This document shows positions 15,709-22,239 of a stretch of DNA of 64,000 nt, piece after piece. The stretch's first letter is position 1. Every line of letters starts with the position of its first letter. The notes under the pieces are model-generated. The model was not told where the DNA came from, searched no databases, and was given only the letters and a program-made list of their open reading frames with translations. The stretch comes from UBA668 sp038234785. GTDB taxonomy: Bacteria > Actinomycetota > Acidimicrobiia > Acidimicrobiales > Ilumatobacteraceae. Location of the stretch: the NCBI GenBank assembly GCA_038234785.1, contig JBBQTC010000005.1:25309-89308 (forward strand), given 5' to 3'. Both the position numbers and the translations under genes were made by a program.

Positions 15709-16118
15709 GCTCCGACCACGCCGCACCACGCAGGCGAATCGTGCGCCTCTCCGGCGTCTACGACGCCGACAGCACGATCCGCGGCGAGGTGGGGTACTGG
15801 GTCGGTGCCCGTCTCGGTCGGCGACATTGCTCGCTGTGCGAGATCACACACGGACCTGTTCGCGCACGACCCGAGTGGAAGGCGTGCCGAGCCGGGTTGC
15901 CGGTGCCGTTCGACACCTTCCACCGCAACGACCAACCCGATACGGTCCGGACGGCGGCCGCAGGTCAGGCTCCCGTGGTCGTTGCCGAGACCGACACCGG
16001 TCTTGTTCTGCTCCTCGGCCCCACCGACCTTGATGCGTGCGGTGGCTCGATCGACCTACTCGTCGACGCGATCGAGCGAGCCGCAGTTCGCCTCGATCTC
16101 ACGTGGGTGGCGTCGTGA
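15705..16118 (+). CDS. Hypothetical protein with CxxC motif
   Basis: 137 residues. RLSGVYDADSTIRGEVGYWVGARLGRRHCSLCEITHGPVR contains a C-x2-C (HCSLCEITHG) that could bind metal or be redox active; further conserved-looking segments are PEWKAC and PVPFDTFHRND. The C-terminal half looks like a small alpha/beta domain. Its start overlaps the membrane-protein stop and its stop overlaps the glutaredoxin start. Function not recognised, but the operon suggests thiol chemistry. Confidence 0.75.
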   Translation: MSSDHAAPRRRIVRLSGVYDADSTIRGEVGYWVGARLGRRHCSLCEITHGPVRARPEWKACRAGLPVPFDTFHRNDQPDTVRTAAAGQAPVVVAETDTGLVLLLGPTDLDACGGSIDLLVDAIERAAVRLDLTWVAS

Positions 16119-16387
16119 GCACGCCCGACGTCGTCGTGTACACCCGCCCGGGGTGTCCGTACTGCTTCGCCCTGCGCTTGCGCCTGCGGCGCAGCAAGCT
16201 GGGGTTCCGCGAGGTCAACATCTGGAAGGACCCCGATGCGGCGGCGTTCGTGAGATCGGTCGCGAACGGCAACGAGACCGTGCCGACCGTCACCGTCGGC
16301 GACGTGAGCGTCGTCAACCCGAGCGCGCGCCGTGTCCGCGCGCTCGTGGCCGAGTCGAGTGCCGCCGGCAGTGGAACGACCCAGTGA
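16115..16387 (+). CDS. Glutaredoxin-like protein (mycoredoxin-type)
   Basis: 90 residues from GTG 16115, overlapping the previous stop (GTGA). Thioredoxin fold with active site C14-P-Y-C17 near the N terminus, cis-Pro region NETVPTV and a GDVSVVNPS segment. In actinobacteria such proteins often use mycothiol, as mycoredoxin. It is immediately followed, with overlapping start, by the peroxiredoxin-like gene with the in-frame TGA and could be its reductant. Confidence 0.88.
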   Translation: MSTPDVVVYTRPGCPYCFALRLRLRRSKLGFREVNIWKDPDAAAFVRSVANGNETVPTVTVGDVSVVNPSARRVRALVAESSAAGSGTTQ

Positions 16388-16908
16388 CCCTCGTCGTCGG
16401 CGATCCACTGCCGGATCTCGAACTGGTCGACCACGAGGGTCGACCATGGCGCACCGTCACGATGCGGGGGCGGCCGCTCGTGCTGCTCCTGCATCGACAC
16501 CTTGCTTGACTGCCGTGCCAGGAGCACGTGATCGCCGTGCGCGATCACCTCGACCGGTTCGGTGACGCCAGGATCGCCGTCGTCACGTTCGCCGCGCGAG
16601 ACCGCCTCGCCGACTATCGGACGCACCTTCGAGTTCCGTTCGACGTCGTCACCGACACCGACCGCGTGCTGTACCGATTGCTCGGGGCCGAACGAGGGAC
16701 CAACCGGCAGGTGTGGTCGATGGGGACACTTCGGATGTACGCCCGGCTCATTCGTGCCGGCCGTCGGCTCCACCGGCCGACCGAGGACATTCACCAACTC
16801 GGCGCCGACGCGGTCGTCGGCCGCGACGGTGCGCTCCGCTACCTGTCGTTGCCCTCGACGCCGGACGCCCGCCCACCGATCAGCGACCTGATCGACGCGC
16901 TCGACTGA
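16384..16908 (+). CDS. Peroxiredoxin-like (AhpC/TSA, PRX-like2) protein; candidate selenoprotein with UGA at codon 42
   Basis: 174 residues if TGA 16507-16509 is read as selenocysteine. GTG 16384 overlaps the glutaredoxin stop (GTGA). The frame runs GDPLPDLELVDHEGRPW, then PLVLLLHRHLA-[TGA]-LPCQEHV, then continues in the same frame without any other stop to 16908. The TGA takes the place of the catalytic Cys in the RHxxCxxC motif of PRX-like2 proteins, giving U42-L-P-C45. Downstream the fold continues normally (VVTFAARDRL, PFDVVTDTDRVLYRLLG, GRDGALRYL). A SECIS-like hairpin begins 18 bases after the TGA. Likely a thiol/selenol peroxidase or oxidoreductase. Without recoding it would be a 41-residue stub plus a fragment from GTG 16528. 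A point mutation or sequencing error (TGC to TGA) is the alternative. Confidence 0.75.
16528..16548 (+). other. SECIS-like hairpin downstream of the in-frame TGA
   Basis: GTGATCGC (16528-16535) pairs perfectly with GCGATCAC (16541-16548) around the 5-base loop CGTGC; a further GAG/CTC pairing (16522-16524 with 16549-16551) extends it below a CAC bulge. The loop begins 26 bases after the TGA and has G as its second base. This fits the bacterial SECIS rules I know (loop 16-37 bases from UGA, short stem, small loop with G among its first two bases). Confidence 0.65.
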
Positions 16909-16926
16909 CCACCGACTCGATGGAGG

Positions 16927-17532
16927 TCAGCTCTGCTGCAGGCCGAACTTCGGGTAGGTGTTCTCCACCATCGTCGTATAGGTCCACACTCGGTAGTAGT
17001 AGTTGCTGACCCGCACGAGGAAGTCACGCATGCCCTTTGGCCACGCGCCCGTGAACAGGACCGCGAACCAACCGACGATGGCCACCACACCGGCACCGAT
17101 GAAGAAGACCATCAACACGAGGTAGTGAGGAATGGCCTTGATCACGTTCAGCGCCGCCGAACGCGGCACGGACTCCGGCACCGTCGGCAGATTGAGCCGA
17201 ACCTGCGGATAGGCGTTGTTGTCATCCGTCGTGGTCGCGAAGTCGAACGGCGGGTAGGTCTCGGAGTACCCGAGCAGGAAGCCGGTGGCGCGCATGTTGT
17301 ACCGCTCGTACATCGCCATCACACCGAACATGCCGGGGTGCAGCTTGCCGGTGAAGATCAACATCACCCAGTAGACGAGGAACACGACTTGGGACAGGAT
17401 CTGCAGGCCGTACAGGACGATGGCGTGCGGGATGTAGAGGACCCAGTTCACGAGTGGCCGCCACCGCGCCACTTCGTATGGTGAATCGACGATCAGGTAC
17501 GGCTGATTGCTGTTGACAGTCACTTGTTCCAT
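16927..17532 (-). CDS. DUF4389 membrane protein
   Basis: 201 residues from ATG 17532, six bases after GGGGAGG. Two hydrophobic blocks (about 31-62 and 130-163) each followed by related motifs (TGKLHPGMFGVMAMYERYNMRATGF and TGAWPKGMRDFLVRVSNYYYRVWTY), the internal duplication typical of DUF4389. These are inner-membrane proteins of unknown function common in actinobacteria. It converges on the selenoprotein-candidate operon with an 18-base gap. Confidence 0.88.
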   Translation of the reverse strand: MEQVTVNSNQPYLIVDSPYEVARWRPLVNWVLYIPHAIVLYGLQILSQVVFLVYWVMLIFTGKLHPGMFGVMAMYERYNMRATGFLLGYSETYPPFDFATTTDDNNAYPQVRLNLPTVPESVPRSAALNVIKAIPHYLVLMVFFIGAGVVAIVGWFAVLFTGAWPKGMRDFLVRVSNYYYRVWTYTTMVENTYPKFGLQQS

Positions 17533-17610
17533 GAAAGACCTCCCCAGGGCGCGCGTTGGCACGCCCTGGCAGCATCGCCTACTTCCGGCTCGAGCGCCAG
17601 GGTCCTCTGA

Positions 17611-17734
17611 CCGAGTGCGTCACCGTCGGTCCGAGTGCGTCACCGTCGGTCCGAGTGCGTCGACGTCGGTCCGAGTGCGTCGACGCCATGCGATTGGGTA
17701 CTCCCATCCCGGCGTGGGAGTACCCACTCGCATG
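17611..17734 (+). repeat. Dispersed hairpin repeat, copy B, with 20-bp tandem repeats
   Basis: Nearly four tandem 20-bp units beginning at 17611, 17631, 17651 and 17671 (CCGAGTGCGTCACCGTCGGT and a close variant), running into a hairpin: 17687-17706 pairs with 17715-17734 with one mismatch in 20. The hairpin core TGGGTACTC/GAGTACCCA and the GGTCCGAGT repeat core are shared with copy A (3861-3955) in inverse orientation. It lies in the 330-base gap between the DUF4389 gene and the next minus-strand gene, which holds no other coding signal. Confidence 0.7.
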
Positions 17735-17752
17735 GTGCACGAAAGGCTCGGG

Positions 17753-17817
17753 TGGCACCATTCCGCGCCCATGGGCTCGCAACGGGTCGTACCTGGCACC
17801 ATTTCGCGCCCTTGGGC
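17753..17817 (+). repeat. Pair of 24-bp direct repeats spaced 41 bp
   Basis: TGGCACCATTCCGCGCCCATGGGC (17753-17776) recurs as a 22/24 match at 17794-17817; each contains its own inverted repeat GCGCCC/GGGCGC-like core. They follow copy B of the dispersed repeat directly and may belong to the same element. Not coding in any convincing frame. Confidence 0.6.
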
Positions 17818-17862
17818 GCGAAAACGGGCGGCGGCTCGACGGGCCCGGGGCGCCGACGAGGG

Positions 17863-18327
17863 TCAGTACTCACCTTTGATGACGAAGTACGAACCTCGGA
17901 TGGTTCCGGCCAGTTTGGACTTCTGCCGTGCGAACTTGAATCGCGAAGCGAGCTCTTCGGGGACTTCCATCCCGTCCGAGAGCTTGAACCCGACGGCCCG
18001 CTTCTGAGGACCGTCGATGGTGTACATCACGTTGATCGACAGGCCGCTCTCGTAGAAGACGTAGGCCATCCGGATGTTCTCGACCTGGAAGGCCGTCGCC
18101 TCGAGCGGGCGGGACGAGATGACGATGTCGCGCTCCTCCTTCAGGATGCGGTGCACCCAGTCGACGGTCTTCTTCGCCTTGCCGGCCGGTTCGACGGAGA
18201 ACGCGTGGTCGTACTTGTTCTTGAAGTAACGAGCCTCGTTGGCCCGAAGGCCCGCGAGCGCCGCCGCGACAGGTGACGACTCGAGACCGGAAGTCGAGAC
18301 GTTGACGAAATCCACTGGATCAGACAC
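17863..18327 (-). CDS. Conserved hypothetical protein
   Basis: 154 residues, soluble, basic (for example RYFKNKYDHAF, EPAGKAKKTVDWVHRILKEERDIV, RFKFARQKSKLAG). It is probably an alpha+beta domain ending in a beta strand (TIRGSYFVIKGEY). No signal peptide or known motif. Codon use matches its neighbours, so I regard it as a real gene. It is divergent from the NTF2-like gene, sharing the double-palindrome region. Confidence 0.7.
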   Translation of the reverse strand: MSDPVDFVNVSTSGLESSPVAAALAGLRANEARYFKNKYDHAFSVEPAGKAKKTVDWVHRILKEERDIVISSRPLEATAFQVENIRMAYVFYESGLSINVMYTIDGPQKRAVGFKLSDGMEVPEELASRFKFARQKSKLAGTIRGSYFVIKGEY

Positions 18328-18383
18328 AGGCAGAAGAATAGCTGCGTGAAATCGGCGGACGATCGACGGATTGACTCTTGAAC

Positions 18384-18422
18384 GTAGTGATCACTGCGAC
18401 TACGGTTCACAGTGATCACTAC
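18384..18422. promoter_or_regulatory. Double palindromic operator upstream of hydrolase operon
   Basis: AGTGATCACT occurs twice (18386-18395 and 18411-18420), 25 bp apart centre to centre, inside the larger inverted repeat GTAGTGATCACTG (18384-18396) and CAGTGATCACTAC (18410-18422). A TTGACT at 18371-18376 may be the -35. The layout suits a dimeric repressor bound to two sites between the divergent genes at 18327 and 18442. Confidence 0.55.
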
Positions 18423-18441
18423 AAATGCCCAGGAGGCACCC

Positions 18442-18834
18442 ATGACGGAAGAAGTCGTAGAGCCGGCCGAGTTGGTGGACGCGCTCCTCGAGGCATTCGC
18501 CGCGATGGACTTCGAGGCTGCGCTCGCCCTCCTGTCCGACGATGTCGAATACACGAACATCCCGATCGGTACGGTTCGCGGTCGCTCAGGAGTGCGCCAG
18601 GTGCTCGGGCCGTTCTTCGCACCGATCCACGAGAACGAGTTCCTGGTCTCGCGACGAGCAGCGACGGGTCCGATCGTGTTCTTCGAGCGCCTCGATCGCC
18701 ATCGACTCGATCACGGATGGCGCGAGCTTCCCGTCAACAGCGTCTTCGAAGTGCACGACGGACTGATCACCGTCTGGCGCGACTACTTCGACTTGACGGC
18801 CGCGGCCAAGATCCACGACCCGAGTGCGACATGA
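18442..18834 (+). CDS. NTF2-like protein of the limonene-1,2-epoxide hydrolase type
   Basis: 130 residues from ATG 18442, five bases after AGGAGG. NTF2-like cone fold with LLEAFAAMDFEAALALLSDDVEYTNIPIGTVRGRSGVRQVLGPFF and C-terminal FEVHDGLITVWRDYFDLTA, the pattern of limonene-epoxide-hydrolase-like proteins (Asp/Arg near WRDYFD are the usual catalytic pair). Its stop overlaps the start of an alpha/beta hydrolase with an Asp nucleophile, so both gene products may hydrate epoxides. Confidence 0.82.
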   Translation: MTEEVVEPAELVDALLEAFAAMDFEAALALLSDDVEYTNIPIGTVRGRSGVRQVLGPFFAPIHENEFLVSRRAATGPIVFFERLDRHRLDHGWRELPVNSVFEVHDGLITVWRDYFDLTAAAKIHDPSAT

Positions 18835-19715
18835 GCCTTTCGGCGGGGGAGGCGTCCGACCTGTTCCGACGCGACCCGGACCGGTACCTCGACATCGGCG
18901 CCGGTGCCGGCGAGGTTGCGTATCGTCGGGTGGGCAACGGGCCCGACGTGTTGTTCGTCCACGGCTGGCCCGTCAGCAGCGCCACGTTCCGCACGCTGCT
19001 CCCCCACCTGAGCGACCACGTCACGTGTCACCTCATCGATCTCCCCGGAGCCGGGTCCAGTCGGTTCACGGCGGACACCGCACTCTCCATCGAGAATCAC
19101 ATCCACGGCGTTCGCCGCGCGCTCGACCTGCTCGAACTGAACGATGTCGCCGTGGTGGGACATGACAGCGGCGGGATGATCGCCCGCCATGCCGTCGCCG
19201 GCGATCCGCGCCTGCGAGCACTCGGGTTGATCGACACCGAGCAATCAACCGGGCTCAGCTGGAAGTTCAAGACCTTCCTCGCCGGTCGGCGGATCCCTGG
19301 CTTCGGGCCAGCGCTCGGCTGGCTCGCCGGAAAGCCACGCCTGCGCCGCAACCCGTTCGTCCTCGGCGATGCGTTCCTCGATCGGTCGCTGCTCGAGGGC
19401 GAGTTCGACGAGTTCTTCCTCCAACCTCTGCATCAGTCCCGCGAGCATCGCGACGCCGCCATCCGGTTGCTGAAGACCTTCGACTACCAGCTCGTGCGAG
19501 ATCTGGGAGGACTCCATCAGCGAATCGACGTTCCGGTGCAACTGGTCTGGGGCGAGCAGGATCGCTTCTTCCCCCTCGACTGGGCCCGCGAGATGGTCGC
19601 CGACTTCCCCGACGCCCGACTCGCGGTGATCCCGAACGCCGGTCTGTTCGCGCACGAGGAACGCCCGGAGGAGGTCGCCGCAGCGCTGCTCCCCGTGCTG
19701 ACCGCGTCACGTTGA
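18831..19715 (+). CDS. Alpha/beta hydrolase with Asp nucleophile (epoxide hydrolase-like)
   Basis: 294 residues. Oxyanion motif HGWP (44-47) and nucleophile elbow VVGHDSGG, which puts Asp112 in the G-x-Nuc-x-G position, as in epoxide hydrolases and haloalkane dehalogenases rather than serine esterases. The acid region is LVWGEQDRFFP; the usual catalytic His region is NAGLFAHEERPEEVA. Co-translated (ATGA) with the limonene-epoxide-hydrolase-like protein. Confidence 0.83.
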   Translation: MSLSAGEASDLFRRDPDRYLDIGAGAGEVAYRRVGNGPDVLFVHGWPVSSATFRTLLPHLSDHVTCHLIDLPGAGSSRFTADTALSIENHIHGVRRALDLLELNDVAVVGHDSGGMIARHAVAGDPRLRALGLIDTEQSTGLSWKFKTFLAGRRIPGFGPALGWLAGKPRLRRNPFVLGDAFLDRSLLEGEFDEFFLQPLHQSREHRDAAIRLLKTFDYQLVRDLGGLHQRIDVPVQLVWGEQDRFFPLDWAREMVADFPDARLAVIPNAGLFAHEERPEEVAAALLPVLTASR

Positions 19716-19793
19716 GTCTCGGCCCGTCGACGCTCGGTTCACCATCGGCGCTGGCGTGGGCACCCGGTTGGCGCGCTTGGTAGAACTGCCGGG

Positions 19794-20930
19794 ATGGTGA
19801 CGCCGCCGACCCCGATCGCCCTTCCCACGGACGACGTGAACCTCGAGCCGCCGGATCGCGCCGAGGTGCAGGGACTCGCGTCGGCGGTCACTGGTGTCCT
19901 CATCGGAGACTCGGGTGTCGGCTTGACCGACCTGCAGCAGGTGGTCCTGGCCGCGGTGTTCGAGTCGTTGACCGGGCATCGGCCCGCACTCGTCGCTCCG
20001 GCCGGCGACTCCGATCCGTTGGACGTGATGCGCCGCCGCAACATTGCGTTCCGGACCCGAATCGTGCAGCAGATGATCCTCGGGGCGTTGGTCGTCCGAC
20101 CGCCGTCCCCTCATGTCGTGATGCGGATCCGCGAGGCCAGTCGACGGCTCGGCGTCGAGGAGGGGATGATCGACGTGACTGCGGCGTTCGCCGAGAACCA
20201 GTTCGAACTGGCTGCGGCCGACTTCGACCGCAACGGCTACACCGCCGACTGGGACGACTCGCGTGCCGCCGTGCTCCATGCGACCGATACCGGCACCACT
20301 CCCTGGCAGCAGGATCCGTCCGATCCCGATCTGGCGAACCGATGGCGTTCCCTCGAGCATCTCGATGAGGGTTCCCTGGGTTTGGCGGTCAGCCGGTTCT
20401 ATCGAGCTCGCGGCTTCAGCTACCCGGGAACGGAGGGCTCGGTGTCGCCGCTGCTGGCTCAGCACGATTGGGTCCATGTCATCGCCGACTACGGAGCGAC
20501 GATCGACAACGAATTGGAAGTGTTCGCGTTCATCGCCAGGGCGAACGACGATCCGCGCGGTTTCAGCTTCCTGGCGATGGTCGTCAGCCTGTTCGAAACG
20601 GGGATGTTGGCGACCGGAGCCGGCTTGTTCGAACCCGACGCCGGGCACCTCCAGTTGGCGGGCATGCCGGAGCGGATCGGTGATGCGATGCGGCGCGGCG
20701 CGCTGTGCCGCGGCAGCATCGACTTCCTGGGCCTCGATTGGTTCGAGCTCGCGCACCGGGAACTCGGTGAACTGCGAGCAGAGTTCGGGATCGTGCCAAA
20801 GCGTGACGGCATCGGATCACCTGGCCCGTTCGATCCGGGTGGCATCACTTCGAGCCAGTGGGAGAGCGGCCACGCGCGTGCCCGCCAACTCGGAATCCCC
20901 TACGAGGCCTGGGGCGCCGCACCGGCCTGA
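19794..20930 (+). CDS. Protein with COQ4-like HDxxH-x11-E zinc motif
   Basis: 378 residues. Residues 224-240 read HDWVHVIADYGATIDNE, an exact HDxxH-x11-E pattern as in the zinc site of the ubiquinone-biosynthesis protein COQ4. The surrounding segment (ELEVFAFIARANDDPRGFSFLAMVVSLFETG) is helical and hydrophobic, as expected for a lipid/quinone-binding pocket. Overall similarity to COQ4 cannot be judged here and the protein is longer. It sits between the epoxide-hydrolase-like and the dehalogenase-like gene, each with separate start signals. Confidence 0.65.
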   Translation: MVTPPTPIALPTDDVNLEPPDRAEVQGLASAVTGVLIGDSGVGLTDLQQVVLAAVFESLTGHRPALVAPAGDSDPLDVMRRRNIAFRTRIVQQMILGALVVRPPSPHVVMRIREASRRLGVEEGMIDVTAAFAENQFELAAADFDRNGYTADWDDSRAAVLHATDTGTTPWQQDPSDPDLANRWRSLEHLDEGSLGLAVSRFYRARGFSYPGTEGSVSPLLAQHDWVHVIADYGATIDNELEVFAFIARANDDPRGFSFLAMVVSLFETGMLATGAGLFEPDAGHLQLAGMPERIGDAMRRGALCRGSIDFLGLDWFELAHRELGELRAEFGIVPKRDGIGSPGPFDPGGITSSQWESGHARARQLGIPYEAWGAAPA

Positions 20931-20957
20931 GCACTCGGGCCGTGCGAGGATCTCGCT

Positions 20958-21953
20958 ATGAACAGCAAGGACACGCCTTTCGTCCGAACGCCCGACGAGA
21001 ACTTCGCCGATCTCGTCGAGTTCCCGTTCGAGCCCCACTATCTCGACGTGGATGGCATGCGGATGCACTACCTGGACGAAGGACCCGCCGACGGGCCTGT
21101 CGCGCTGATGCTCCACGGCATGCCGACGTGGAGCTACCTGTACCGCTCGATCATTCCGCCGATGGTGGCGGCCGGATATCGCTGCATCGCGCCCGACCAC
21201 ATCGGTTTCGGTCGCAGCGACAAGCCGACCGACCCCGAGTGGTACGACATCGCCCGCCACAGTGCCAACCTGTCGCAGTTGATCGAGGCCCTCGATCTCC
21301 GCGACATCACGATCTTCGTCCAGGACTGGGGCGGTCCGATCGGGCTCGCACAGGTCGCCGCGATGCCCGAACGATTCGCCCGGCTGGTCATCATGAACAC
21401 CTGGTTGCATCACGACGGCTACGAGTACACGGCCGCGATCCAGAACTGGATCGGCCAGAACCAAAGAGGTGGACTGTTCAGAGAGCACGTGCCGGAGCGC
21501 TTCGGTTGGGGGACGCTGATGGCGATCGGCACCCGACGCGCCACGCCTCAGGATGCGGTGATGCCGATCCTGCAGGGGCAATCGGCCGTGTTGTCGCCGG
21601 CGGCGGAGGATGTCAGGCGCGCCTACGACGCCCCCTTCGCAGGCCTCGGCGAGGACGGCGTCGCCGGACCACGCCAGTTCCCGCTGTGCATACCGTTCAA
21701 CGACCATGCCCGCGGCAGCGGCGACGAGCAGGCCGCTCACTTCGTCGCGCTCAACGAGACTCGGCTTCCCGTGCACTTCGTGTGGGGCCTGGCCGACGAC
21801 GTGTTCAACGGCGACTGGGGTCGTCGCTGGCACTCTCTCATCCCCCACGCCACCTGGGATGCCTTCGATGACGCCTCCCACTTCCTGCAGGACACACATG
21901 GCGACCGGATCGCCCGCATCGTGCTCACCCGCGCGGCGCGCACATCTGCCTGA
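20958..21953 (+). CDS. Haloalkane dehalogenase-like alpha/beta hydrolase
   Basis: 331 residues. HGMPTWSYLYRSIIPPM (oxyanion region) and FVQDWGGPIGL with nucleophile Asp123 followed by Trp are hallmarks of haloalkane dehalogenases, where this Trp helps hold the halide. The acid lies in HFVWGLADDVF and the base in DASHFLQD. The family cleaves carbon-halogen bonds; related members hydrolyse epoxides or fluoroacetate, so the substrate is not certain. Confidence 0.85.
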   Translation: MNSKDTPFVRTPDENFADLVEFPFEPHYLDVDGMRMHYLDEGPADGPVALMLHGMPTWSYLYRSIIPPMVAAGYRCIAPDHIGFGRSDKPTDPEWYDIARHSANLSQLIEALDLRDITIFVQDWGGPIGLAQVAAMPERFARLVIMNTWLHHDGYEYTAAIQNWIGQNQRGGLFREHVPERFGWGTLMAIGTRRATPQDAVMPILQGQSAVLSPAAEDVRRAYDAPFAGLGEDGVAGPRQFPLCIPFNDHARGSGDEQAAHFVALNETRLPVHFVWGLADDVFNGDWGRRWHSLIPHATWDAFDDASHFLQDTHGDRIARIVLTRAARTSA

Positions 21954-21973
21954 TCCTGCATCGGACGAACGGC

Positions 21974-22168
21974 GTGAGCCGGGCACTCTCGAACATGCTC
22001 GTCAAGGTCCTCCTCGGTGTCTTCGACCCCGCCCCTGATTCGCTTGCCGTGCCGTGGGCCTATCTCACGACCATGACGCTCGTCGTGCTGGCTGCCACGG
22101 GCATCGCCGCAGCGGTGGCCATCCGAAGCTCCCGCACCCCTCACATCGAACTTCTCCGAACGATCTGA
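21974..22168 (+). pseudogene. C-terminal remnant of an FtsX-type ABC permease
   Basis: The 64-codon frame ends with VPWAYLTTMTLVVLAATGIAAAVAIRSSRTPHIELLRTI, a last transmembrane helix and tail just like those closing FtsX-like permeases (compare IRRVLRLDPLSA in the intact permease at 41075). The preceding LVKVLLGVFDPAP is also typical of the segment before that helix. The remaining ~90% of a permease is absent upstream, where the dehalogenase gene stands. I take it as a deletion relic. Confidence 0.6.
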
Positions 22169-22239
22169 ACTCTCGGGATACAGAGCCGTTGGCGAGCGGA
22201 CGGAAGCGATGATGACCGTCAGCTGCGAGAATCTTCCGC

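Noticed and set aside
18371..18406. TTGACT ... TACGGT as a standard sigma-70 promoter
   Set aside because: The spacing is about 24 bases, too long for a normal -35/-10 pair; only the palindromes are reported.
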